Part shown: positions 46,545 through 54,494 of the stretch, piece after piece
Numbering within the stretch: the first letter of the stretch is position 1
How the letters are laid out: each line of letters begins with the position of its first letter
Assembly: GCF_900220975.1 (NCBI RefSeq)
Contig: NZ_OBQD01000006.1
Location: forward strand, 305,351-369,350
Direction of reading: 5' to 3'
DNA: 64,000 nucleotides
Origin: Rhizobium subbaraonis
Lineage (GTDB): Bacteria; Pseudomonadota; Alphaproteobacteria; Rhizobiales; Rhizobiaceae
Notes under the pieces: generated by a model
Seen by the model: the letters and a program-made list of their open reading frames with translations, nothing else
Databases searched by the model: none
Told to the model about the DNA's origin: nothing
Position numbers and translations under genes: made by a program

Positions 46545-46997
46545 TCAGCTCAAGGGGGTCCAGGTGCCTGCCACCGTCCGGCAGGCAGCACCGCGGGTGA
46601 CGGTCTCGCGGCCGTCTGCGGTCACCGTGTGGCTGTACTGGCGGCAGTTCTGCGAACCGACCTGATAGGGGGCCGCGGCGACCACCGAGCCCTGCACGCC
46701 ACGACCTTGCCATACGACCGGTTGTCCGCCGGGTGCCGCCTCAAGCGCACGATATTCGGCTTCCAGCGCCCGCTGGCGGTCGGCGGTCGACAGCGTGATG
46801 CCTTTCGCCTTGGAGACAAGGCCGCCTTCAAGGGCGGAAATGTAGGATGCTGAGGAAACGGCGACGCCGGCCGAGGCACTCGCCGCGCCCACGGTCCGCC
46901 CCGAGGTCGTCGTGCAACCTGCAAGCCCGATCGAAGCAACCACCACCGGAATGGTAACGACACGCGATTTCCTGTTCACCCGGTGTGTCTGCGTCAT
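46545..46997 (-). CDS. outer-membrane lipoprotein, surface antigen / 17-kDa-type domain
   Basis: A 150-residue lipoprotein with a lipobox (ASIGLAGC, Cys ~residue 26). The C-terminal half (NCRQYSHTVTADGRETVTRGAACRTVAGTWTPL) is the conserved surface-antigen motif seen in alphaproteobacterial 17-kDa antigens; the middle has EAEYRALEAAPGGQPVVW. ATG 46997 with AAGG upstream is used; the frame opens 29 codons earlier without signal-sequence character. It lies between feuQ and ccmI. Confidence 0.8.
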   Translation of the reverse strand: MTQTHRVNRKSRVVTIPVVVASIGLAGCTTTSGRTVGAASASAGVAVSSASYISALEGGLVSKAKGITLSTADRQRALEAEYRALEAAPGGQPVVWQGRGVQGSVVAAAPYQVGSQNCRQYSHTVTADGRETVTRGAACRTVAGTWTPLS

Positions 46998-47083
46998 TTC
47001 AAGCCTTTTTTCCCGATCTGCGCTGGCTCGCACTGTGCCGGACGCAGCAGCGCCGGCGCACCTATCTTGCACTGTCTTCGACA

Positions 47084-48505
47084 TCAGGCAACATCCTTTG
47101 CAACCGCGGGCAGGACGAGGCGTGCCAGCAGGCCGCCCATGCTCCCGCGCGCCAGCGTCAGCGTTCCCTGATACTCCGAAGTGATCTCGCGAACGATCGA
47201 CAGGCCGAGGCCCGTCCCGGGCTTGCTTTCGTCCAGCCGGTGTCCGCGTTTCAGGGCCTCCTGGATCTGGTCCGGTTCGAGGCCCGGGCCGTCATCCTCG
47301 ACTTCCACGACCACCCAACGCCGCCGCTGGGCATCCGCATCGGTCTGATCGTCGGGGGCGAGAATGGCGCGAATCGTGACGGTGCTTCGGGCATAGCGCG
47401 CGGCGTTCTCCAGCAGGTTGCCGACGACTTCCTCCATGTCCTGCTGTTCCATCGCCACCATCAGATCCTCCGGCTCGATCGTCACCGGGAATTCGATGTC
47501 CGCGTTCAGCCTGCGCATCACGCGGGCGAGGCGCTGCAGAACGGGGGCGGCCTCCGTGCGCGCCAGCACCGATTCGCGCTGGGCAGCGATGCGGGCGCGG
47601 TTGAGATAGGACTGGACCTGGCCCTGCATCGCCTCCGCCTGCGTACGCACCAGTTCGCTGTGCGGCGGCAGCAGCACGCGCGCCTCGTTCAGAAGCACCG
47701 CGATCGGCGTCTTGAGCGAATGGGCGAGATTGCCGACCTGCATGCGCGCCCGCTCGATGATGCGGCGATTGCTGTCGATCAGCGCGTTGACCTCGCTTGC
47801 CAGCGGCTGGATCTCGCGCGGGAAGATGCCGGCGAGCCGTTCGGCCTGGCCGGCGCGGATCTGCTCCAGCGACTTGCGCACGTGATCGAGCGGCCGCAGG
47901 CCAATCAGGATCGCGATCGCGTTCAGGCACAGACTTCCGAAGCCGAAGCCGGCGAGCGCCAGATAGAGATTGCGGGAAAAGGCCCGGATATCGTCTTCCA
48001 GAACGTTGCGGTTGCCGACGATGCGAAAGCGCGCCGTCCGCCCCTCCTGATCCAGCACCACTTCCGTCTCGACCACCTCGACCTTGTTACCGAAGGTATC
48101 CTCGGTCGTGTAATAGCGCTCGTAGCGCGTATCGAACGGAATGGTTTCCGTGTCGGGAATGGGAATGCTGCCGTAACCGAGCGAGGTGGAAGACATCGGT
48201 TCGCTCGGAAAGTTGTCGCCGATCGGCTCGACGATCCAGTACCAACCGGTCTGCGGCTGCGAGAAGCGCAGGTCGCCCAGCTGCGGGCTGCCGGTCAGCT
48301 GGAAGTTCTCGTCGGTCGAGACCGAATTGATGACGTTGTAGAGCTGGGCTCGCAGCAGGTCCTGGAAGCTCGCCTCGGCGCTGCGCCTGTAGAGCGTGGA
48401 GATCACGAGCGCGATCACCACAAGCGCCACCGCCGACCACAACGATGCGAGCAGCAGGACGCGGAACGTGAGCGATCGAGCGCCCCCGGGTGTCTTAATG
48501 GCCAT
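47084..48505 (-). CDS. feuQ: sensor histidine kinase FeuQ
   Basis: A 473-residue kinase: two membrane helices (residues ~15-37 and ~190-210), a ~150-residue periplasmic sensor with an acidic PIPDTETIPFDTRYE stretch, then a HAMP-like linker, phospho-His in GNLAHSLKTPIAVLLNEA, and HATPase with NLLENAARYA, DDGPGLEPDQ and GTGLGLSIVRE. The SLKTP box and the order feuN-feuP-feuQ match S. meliloti FeuQ, the PhoQ-like sensor needed for low-osmolarity growth, cyclic glucan export and symbiosis. Overlaps feuP by 11 bases. Confidence 0.88.
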   Translation of the reverse strand: MAIKTPGGARSLTFRVLLLASLWSAVALVVIALVISTLYRRSAEASFQDLLRAQLYNVINSVSTDENFQLTGSPQLGDLRFSQPQTGWYWIVEPIGDNFPSEPMSSTSLGYGSIPIPDTETIPFDTRYERYYTTEDTFGNKVEVVETEVVLDQEGRTARFRIVGNRNVLEDDIRAFSRNLYLALAGFGFGSLCLNAIAILIGLRPLDHVRKSLEQIRAGQAERLAGIFPREIQPLASEVNALIDSNRRIIERARMQVGNLAHSLKTPIAVLLNEARVLLPPHSELVRTQAEAMQGQVQSYLNRARIAAQRESVLARTEAAPVLQRLARVMRRLNADIEFPVTIEPEDLMVAMEQQDMEEVVGNLLENAARYARSTVTIRAILAPDDQTDADAQRRRWVVVEVEDDGPGLEPDQIQEALKRGHRLDESKPGTGLGLSIVREITSEYQGTLTLARGSMGGLLARLVLPAVAKDVA

Positions 48506-49166
48506 TGCCGGGCGCTTGCATGCGATAGCCGAGCCCGCGGACGGTCTCGATCAGGTCGACGCCGATCTTCTTGCGCAGCCGGCCGACGAACACTTCGATC
48601 GTATTGCTGTCTCGGTCGAAGTCCTGGTCGTACATGTGCTCGACGAGTTCGGTGCGCGAGACCACCTGCCCCATATGGTGCATGAGGTAGGAGAGAAGGC
48701 GGTACTCGTGCGACGTCAGCTTCAGCGCCACGCCGTTCACCGTCGCCTTCGACCCCTTGGTGTCAAGCCGGACAGGTCCGCAGACGATCTCCGAGCTCGC
48801 ATGTCCCGCCGCGCGGCGGATGAGCGCGCGGATGCGCGCCAGCACTTCCTCGACATGGAACGGTTTTGCCACGTAGTCGTCGGCGCCCGCACCGATGCCA
48901 GCCACCTTGTCGCTCCAGCGGTCGCGCGCTGTCAGCAGAAGCACGGGCATGCGCTTGCCGTCAGCGCGCCATTTCTCCAGAACGGTGATGCCGTCCATCT
49001 GCGGCAGGCCGATATCGAGGATGATGGCGTCGTAGGGTTCGGCGTCGCCGAGATAGTGCCCTTCCTCGCCGTCATAGGCCTGATCGACCACGTAACCTGC
49101 TTCCTTCAGGGCTTCCGCCAGCTGCCGGTTGAGGTTGTCGTCGTCCTCGACAACGAGAATGCGCAT
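48495..49166 (-). CDS. feuP: response regulator FeuP
   Basis: A 223-residue OmpR/PhoP-type regulator: receiver with VVEDDDNLNRQ, phospho-Asp in IILDIGLPQMDG (~residue 52) and KPFHVEEVLARIRALIRR; winged helix with LTSHEYRLLSYLMHHMG and NTIEVFVGRLRKKIG. With FeuQ it activates genes for periplasmic glucan export in rhizobia. The end overlaps feuQ, so the two are co-translated. Confidence 0.92.
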   Translation of the reverse strand: MRILVVEDDDNLNRQLAEALKEAGYVVDQAYDGEEGHYLGDAEPYDAIILDIGLPQMDGITVLEKWRADGKRMPVLLLTARDRWSDKVAGIGAGADDYVAKPFHVEEVLARIRALIRRAAGHASSEIVCGPVRLDTKGSKATVNGVALKLTSHEYRLLSYLMHHMGQVVSRTELVEHMYDQDFDRDSNTIEVFVGRLRKKIGVDLIETVRGLGYRMQAPGNGH

Positions 49167-49214
49167 CTGTCTCTTCCCTTCTGTCAGGCTGCCCCGTCGG
49201 GCGGCCGGACCAGC

Positions 49215-49469
49215 TTACTGTATCGGTACGCGCACCGTCACCTTCCGCGGCCGGGCATTTCCCTTGCCGGGCACCAGCACCGTAACCACGCAAACGCCGT
49301 TGCGCGGCTGAGCAGATAGCAGTTCACCGCCCGTGTCCGCAACGACCTGGCGCGCGGCGTCGCTGCAATCGGACGCCACCGTCAGGACGTCCTGAAGACG
49401 GTCCGCGGCAGGCGACGCGAACACAGCCATACTGGCGGCTGTCGCAGCGATGAGGATAGGCGAGGTCAT
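49215..49469 (-). CDS. feuN: FeuN-like small periplasmic modulator
   Basis: An 84-residue protein with a signal peptide (MTSPILIAATAASMAVFASPA) and a ~60-residue periplasmic domain with two cysteines (DCSDAA, GVCVVTVLV) that could pair. Size, export and position just upstream of feuP match FeuN of S. meliloti, which restrains FeuQ signalling; loss of FeuN there is deleterious. The assignment rests on context and length, not on a checked alignment. Confidence 0.7.
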   Translation of the reverse strand: MTSPILIAATAASMAVFASPAADRLQDVLTVASDCSDAARQVVADTGGELLSAQPRNGVCVVTVLVPGKGNARPRKVTVRVPIQ

Positions 49470-49574
49470 GGACTTACTTTCGATGGCACGGTCAACTTGG
49501 CCGTCAGAATTAACGCAACGACGCTGAATGGCAAATGAATGTGCCGACGATTTTCGCGCGCAGTGCGGCAGCGG

Positions 49575-49784
49575 TCAGCGCAACCGCCTGTTGGCGGCAA
49601 GCCGGCCCGCGATAGCGATGATTCCGCCGGCCGCGGCGAAAAATGCCGTCAGCTGATCTGCCAGCGTCGCCTGATCGCCGTCGCTCAACTCGATGCCGGC
49701 GAGGTTCAGGACCGAGGCTGCGATCGCGAGCAGGCCGCCCCATACGGTTTTCGACAGGTACCAGGGTTTGAGGTCCGATTCCAT
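49575..49784 (-). CDS. small membrane protein at the end of the GTA-like cluster (holin-like?)
   Basis: A 69-residue protein with two hydrophobic segments (residues ~14-30 and ~45-60) and a basic C-terminus (GRLAANRRLR). KPWYLSKTVWGGLLAI recalls small membrane proteins next to phage or GTA tail genes. It starts 24 bp after the large tail protein gene and is probably co-transcribed with it. A holin role is possible but unproven. Confidence 0.6.
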   Translation of the reverse strand: MESDLKPWYLSKTVWGGLLAIAASVLNLAGIELSDGDQATLADQLTAFFAAAGGIIAIAGRLAANRRLR

Positions 49785-49808
49785 GGAAGGCTCCCTTGCT
49801 GGAATTGA

Positions 49809-52800
49809 TCAAAGTGCGATGGTCCTGCGCGCGGCAATGCCCTCGCGGACGAGCAGTCCGAGCTGTCGCACCCGGATGGTGAGCGACGGCTGCGCCGCGC
49901 CGAAGTCGGAAAGCTCGTCTTCCGGCTGGTAGAGGTAGGACGGCGCATCCGTTTCAACGGAGCGAACCGCCGCGTTCCCGGACAGAATGTCGAGGCGGTA
50001 GGCCTCGAACGGCTCGTCGAGCGGGATTTCGAAGCCGTCCCATCCATCCGCATTGCGCCGCGCCCGGCGGATCCAGGAAAACCTGACGCCGCCGGCCTCG
50101 AGCCGCCGGCCGCGCAGATGCACCGGCGCGATCGGCATCCTGGCGCGAATGCCGCCGGAAAAGACCGTCGGAACGGGCACGTCGGCAGTACCGGGTGCCT
50201 CGACGATGAAGTTGAAGCTGCGCCCAGCCTCCTCGGCGGCAAGCGCGAGCGGCCGCACCGCGCCATCGAGAACGACGACCGTGGCGCCTGCGGCGTGTCC
50301 TTCGGCCATGGCGTCCTCGCTCCCGGCCAGGCCCCGCAGGAGGCCGTCGAGCCGCCAGTGCCGAGGGGCGATTTCTTCTGCATCCAGAAAGCCGAGGATT
50401 TCCCAACCACCACCCGGCGTTGCGACCGCCAGACGGTTCTCGCCGCCCAGCACCGCATTCCTGCCGATGGACGACAGTGCGCCGAACGGGAGTTCGATTT
50501 CGAGCGCATTGGTCCGGTCGAACAGGCCCCAGGCGCCCGGCGGCAGATGCGCCAACAGCCTGCCGATCCGCGCCGGACGGTCGAGGCGGACGCGCGGCGA
50601 ATAACCGTCCGTCCCCGGCGAGGACGAGACGAGCATCGGCCGCCAGGGCTTCGCATAGGCCGCGACGCGGGCGAAACTCTCCTCCGTCCCTGCCTCGAAG
50701 CAGGGCAGATCAAGCAAGCTCACCTCCGGCAGGAATGCCGATGCCTCCAGGCCTGCTACGGATCGGGCGACGCGAGGCGCGGGCGGTGCCGGCGCGCTCG
50801 CCTCGCCGCCCGCGAAGCTCTGGGCCTCGATTTCGCGAACCTCGCCCTCGGTGACGCGCGTGACGACGAAACGCCCTTCCGGCCCGTCGGCGAGTTCCAC
50901 GACGTCGCCCGGCATGACCGCCAGTGCAATCGGCGGCAGCCTGAAGCTCAGCCTGCGCATGCCGGCGCGATGATCGCGCAGCACCGCTTCCACCGCTCCT
51001 GCCGCAGCGGTCGCATGCATCACCGCCGGCAGCGACAACCGCAACAGCCGGTCGCTCCCGGTCGTCTTGCGGCGCGAACGGGCGGTCACCTGCTGGTAGG
51101 CCGCGGTGTCCGAGATGTGGTCAAGCACGGCTTCGCTGGCGAATTCGCCCGGATGGCCACGCACCTCCTCGAAGGCCGGCTCGTCAGGACGCTCGGCAAG
51201 AACATCGATCGCTTGCGCCGGCAGCGCCGCCCGCAGGCGGGAGCGGAAGCGGAGCGTCCGCCCCTCCTCGACGACGTCGATCTGGAACGCCGCCATCAGC
51301 GCTTCCAGAAGGCTGCGCGCCGAACCCGGCTCGCCCTGCACGAAGCCGGTTAGGTCACCGCTCACCATGGCGACGTCGAAATCGGTTAAGCCGTGATCGC
51401 GCAGGATCGCGGCGATCGTGTCGGCAACCGTCGATGCGCCGAGCCGCCCGTTCAGCCAGTGCCCGAGCTGCCAGTTGTGCCCGTCCGCCCACAGCGCGTC
51501 GTTCTCCGGAAAGGCCGGATAGGGGCGCGCATCCCAGGTCCAGACGAAGATGTGGTCGGGATCGACCATGGTCGGCTCCGGCCCGTCGCCGCGTGTCCAC
51601 CAGTCGAGATGGGCGTCGAGAAAACGGCGCTGCATCGCATCCGCCCGCCCGCCACCGGAAAAATAGGGCAGCGCGTTCTCCGCGCTTTTCGGGTCGGTGA
51701 AGACGTTCGGCTGGTTGGCCCCCTTGTCCACGGCCGGGCAGCCAAGCTCGGTGAACCAGATCGGCTTTGCCCGTGGCACCCAGGCGGTCGGCTCAGGGTG
51801 CTCCACGCCGCCGGAACGCTCGTGGTGCCGGTTCGTCCACCAGCCGGCGAGATCCTTGTAGCGATAGAGCCAGTCGCGTCCTGCCAGACCGTCGGTGATG
51901 GGAAGGCGAACGCGCCCGGCGCGGCCTTCTGCATCGGCATAATACCAGTCGAAGCCCTCGCCGGACGCGATCATGCCGCGCATCGCATCCTCGTCGTCCG
52001 CCAGCCGGAAGCCGTCCGGATTGCCGGAAAGCACGTCGCCGTCCCGCCAGTCGGAAAGCGGCATGTAATTGTCGATGCCAACCGCATCGATCGCCGGCGA
52101 CGCCCAGAGCGGATCGAGATGGAAATGCACCTCGCCGCTGCCATCCGCCGGGTGATAGCCGAAGTACTCGCTCCAGTCCGCGCCATAGGTCAGCTTCGTC
52201 TCGGTCCCAAGCACAACGCGCACGTCCTGCGCCAGCGCGCACAGTTCCTCGACGAAGGGAAAGGCGCCCGCCCCATCGCGCACCTGCGTCAGCCCGCGCA
52301 TTTCCGAGCCGATGATGAAGCCGTCCACGCCGCCCGCAGCCTTTGCCAGGAGCGCGTAGTGCAGGACCATGCGGCGGTAGCCCACCTCGTCGCCGCCGAA
52401 GGAGACCGATGCTCCCGAAACGGAGAAGTCGCCGGCCTGCGCCACCCCGCAGAATTCGGCCACCTGCGCGCGGGCCGCGGCCGTCCTGTCGGCGCTCGCC
52501 GGAAGCCCCGGCGCCGGATGGCAGGAGATCCGCCCGCGCCAGGGATAGGGCGGCTGCCCCGTGCCGCCATAGGGATCGGGCAGAGCGTTTCCCGCCGGCA
52601 CGTCCATCAGCACGAAGGGATAGAGATACACCTTCAGGCCTCGCGCCCTCAGGTCGGCAATCGCCGCAACGACGCTGTCGTCGGAGGGCGTGCCGCCATA
52701 GGCAGGGCCACCACCATTCTCGCTGACGAGAAGCGCCGCCGGCCGCCCGATGCCAGAGACCCGCCAGGGTCGGCTTTCGTCGGTTCGCGAGGCGACTTCC

Positions 52801-53660
52801 ACCCCGGGCAGGATCCGGCAGTGGCCTGCGCGGAGGTCGGTGCCGAACCAGGCGACGACCAGCGCCACGCGCTCCAGACTGGGACACAGCGCCTGCAGCT
52901 CGTCGATCGAGGCGGTCCAGTCGGACTGCGCGACCTTGTTGTTGCGGTTGATGTTGCGCCCCTCGCCCGCGCCGAGCCGCTCCGTCACCCGGTGCGGATC
53001 GTAGCCGTGCTCGCTGGACCCCGGAATGACGGTGACCGCACGGATCCGGCCTTCCAGCGTTCCTGTCGGACGCAGCACCTCGAATTGCAGGATCGGTATC
53101 CGGTTGCCGAAGCTGTCGAGCGGCAGCCGCTCGAACACGGCATAGGCAAGGCCACGATAGGCGGGCGCTTTGCCCGCCCCCTGCTTCGCCTCGATGAGCG
53201 GATCGGGCAGTTGATCGGCCTCGCCGCGATGGATGCGCATCTGGATGTTGGTAAGGTCGAGCTCGCGACCGTCCGCCCAGACACGGCGCACGCCAGCGAT
53301 CGGCCCCTCGCAGATGCCGACGGCGAAATTGGCAAAGTAGCTGTAGGTCTCGATGCGCGGGCCGGTCGCCTTCCCGCCGCTCCGCTCCGATGTGACCTCC
53401 TCCTCGAAACGCGTTGCCCATATCAGCGTTCCGCCGACGCGCGCGGTACCGTAGACCCGGCTGATGCCCGCCCCCTCGTCGGCGCCTGGAATGCGGCCGT
53501 CCTGCAGCCGGGGTCCGCTCACCGCAGCGCCTCCGCCGATCAGCGCGCGGTCGACCGCCGCCCCTGCAAGCGCTCCGATTGCGCGGCCGGCGATCGCCCC
53601 GAAGGGCCCCAGGATGCCCCCCAGCGCAGCGCCCGCCGCCTGAAACAGGATTGTCGCCAT
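49809..53660 (-). CDS. GTA-like baseplate/tail protein with TIM-barrel domain (orfg15 type)
   Basis: A 1283-residue protein. An N-terminal hydrophobic Ala/Gly segment is followed by the phage-tail-type domain (YSYFANFAVGICEGPI, RVWADGRELDL), then a glycoside hydrolase-like TIM barrel (residues ~400-750; VDGFIIGSEMRGLT, WFTELGCPAVDKG, WTWDARPYPAFPEN), then a phage-tail_3-like region. This matches the host-contact protein of the Rhodobacter-type gene transfer agent, its terminal large tail gene. Rhizobial genomes carry homologous GTA-like clusters. It lies 195 bp after the NlpC gene. Confidence 0.87.
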   Translation of the reverse strand: MATILFQAAGAALGGILGPFGAIAGRAIGALAGAAVDRALIGGGAAVSGPRLQDGRIPGADEGAGISRVYGTARVGGTLIWATRFEEEVTSERSGGKATGPRIETYSYFANFAVGICEGPIAGVRRVWADGRELDLTNIQMRIHRGEADQLPDPLIEAKQGAGKAPAYRGLAYAVFERLPLDSFGNRIPILQFEVLRPTGTLEGRIRAVTVIPGSSEHGYDPHRVTERLGAGEGRNINRNNKVAQSDWTASIDELQALCPSLERVALVVAWFGTDLRAGHCRILPGVEVASRTDESRPWRVSGIGRPAALLVSENGGGPAYGGTPSDDSVVAAIADLRARGLKVYLYPFVLMDVPAGNALPDPYGGTGQPPYPWRGRISCHPAPGLPASADRTAAARAQVAEFCGVAQAGDFSVSGASVSFGGDEVGYRRMVLHYALLAKAAGGVDGFIIGSEMRGLTQVRDGAGAFPFVEELCALAQDVRVVLGTETKLTYGADWSEYFGYHPADGSGEVHFHLDPLWASPAIDAVGIDNYMPLSDWRDGDVLSGNPDGFRLADDEDAMRGMIASGEGFDWYYADAEGRAGRVRLPITDGLAGRDWLYRYKDLAGWWTNRHHERSGGVEHPEPTAWVPRAKPIWFTELGCPAVDKGANQPNVFTDPKSAENALPYFSGGGRADAMQRRFLDAHLDWWTRGDGPEPTMVDPDHIFVWTWDARPYPAFPENDALWADGHNWQLGHWLNGRLGASTVADTIAAILRDHGLTDFDVAMVSGDLTGFVQGEPGSARSLLEALMAAFQIDVVEEGRTLRFRSRLRAALPAQAIDVLAERPDEPAFEEVRGHPGEFASEAVLDHISDTAAYQQVTARSRRKTTGSDRLLRLSLPAVMHATAAAGAVEAVLRDHRAGMRRLSFRLPPIALAVMPGDVVELADGPEGRFVVTRVTEGEVREIEAQSFAGGEASAPAPPAPRVARSVAGLEASAFLPEVSLLDLPCFEAGTEESFARVAAYAKPWRPMLVSSSPGTDGYSPRVRLDRPARIGRLLAHLPPGAWGLFDRTNALEIELPFGALSSIGRNAVLGGENRLAVATPGGGWEILGFLDAEEIAPRHWRLDGLLRGLAGSEDAMAEGHAAGATVVVLDGAVRPLALAAEEAGRSFNFIVEAPGTADVPVPTVFSGGIRARMPIAPVHLRGRRLEAGGVRFSWIRRARRNADGWDGFEIPLDEPFEAYRLDILSGNAAVRSVETDAPSYLYQPEDELSDFGAAQPSLTIRVRQLGLLVREGIAARRTIAL

Positions 53661-53855
53661 GTAACCGCCTCCTGCCCATTACGAGATGTCGCACGGCCTG
53701 CCGATCGGCCGACCGCCTTCGGGCGTCCCGGTCGTTCGTCCGCCCGCTTCAAAATGAATGTTTCCAAAGGCCTGCCGGAGATTCCTGCCAGACCGATTCC
53801 GCCATTGCGGACAGTCCCGTCACCGCCCGTCTTCCAGGCAGCGGGGCAATCGGCT

Positions 53856-54299
53856 TCAGATCCTGTCGGGGAACCGGAACACGCCGCAGACCCGCCGACG
53901 CCACGCGGGCACGAGCGCGGATTCAATCACCGCCGCCTGTTCGTAGGCGTGGATGAAATGCCCCGGAGTGCTCAGGATGCCGAGGTGTTTGGCGGCACAA
54001 TCGGCACGCCAGCGAAAGAGCAGCACGTCTCCGGCCATCATCTCCGCCGGCGGCACCGCAGGGCCAAAGTGGCGGATGGCGGCGGCGAGCAGCCGGTCGT
54101 TGCCCGCCCGTTCCGCCCAATCCGGCTGGTAAGGTCCGGGCGCCTCGGGCTCCCGCCCGTAGAGCTCGCGCCATACGCCGCGCACAAGTCCGAGGCAGTC
54201 GCAGCCGACACGCTTGCGGCTCGCCTGATGGCGATAGGGCGTGCCGATCCAGCCGCGCGCGGCTTCGACGGCCAACTGCCCGATCCCCGCGTCACTCAT
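53856..54299 (-). CDS. GTA-like NlpC/P60 peptidase (orfg14 type)
   Basis: A 147-residue peptidase. The catalytic Cys is in GCDCLGLVRG (~residue 38), with the His in AAKHLGIL (~residue 100) and a further HAYE. It would cut cell-wall peptide during particle entry. ATG 54299 overlaps the stop of the truncated DUF2163 gene (ATGAGTGA), the usual GTA spacing; a longer frame upstream is that gene read out of frame. Confidence 0.85.
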   Translation of the reverse strand: MSDAGIGQLAVEAARGWIGTPYRHQASRKRVGCDCLGLVRGVWRELYGREPEAPGPYQPDWAERAGNDRLLAAAIRHFGPAVPPAEMMAGDVLLFRWRADCAAKHLGILSTPGHFIHAYEQAAVIESALVPAWRRRVCGVFRFPDRI

Positions 54300-54387
54300 A
54301 GAGCGGCCTGCCGTCGTGGACCGTGTCGCCGTCGGCATATCCATAGGTGAAATCGCTTCCGGGCATATGCCGGCCGGTTTCGCGGAT
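54292..54387 (-). pseudogene. DUF2163 GTA tail gene (orfg13 type), only the last ~30 codons remain
   Basis: The frame ends ...PGSDFTYGYADGDTVHDG then RPLYE stop, the typical end of the DUF2163 GTA tail protein, and its stop overlaps the NlpC start as in intact clusters. Family-like sequence runs back to about IRETGRHMPG at 54387. Beyond that the DNA turns abruptly AT-rich and no DUF2163 sequence exists on either strand. The rest of the gene (usually ~290 codons) and the upstream GTA genes are missing from the window. Confidence 0.75.
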
Positions 54388-54396
54388 TGAATAAAT

Positions 54397-54475
54397 CATA
54401 TGTATTTTCTTTTTAATGATTGATAGCAATATCAGTTATATATATAGGGTTCTATCCATCATCTCCATACATATG
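54397..54475. repeat. inverted CATATGTA repeats at the left end of the element
   Basis: CATATGTA at 54397-54404 and TACATATG at 54468-54475 are perfect inverted 8-mers flanking ~63 bases of AT-rich sequence. They lie within 10-90 bp of the inferred junction and could be arm or core sites for the element's recombinases. Confidence 0.4.
54420..54446 (+). promoter_or_regulatory. candidate promoter of the recombinase operon
   Basis: TTGATA (54420-54425) and TATATA (54441-54446) are 15 bases apart, 49 bp before the first recombinase start. The spacing is slightly short and the AT-rich sequence offers alternative -10 boxes. Confidence 0.35.
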
Positions 54476-54494
54476 CATATTGAAAGAGTGGCTT

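Noticed and set aside
51393..54350. Open frame of 985 codons on the plus strand
   Set aside because: Antisense of the GTA tail and NlpC genes, which have clear protein families.
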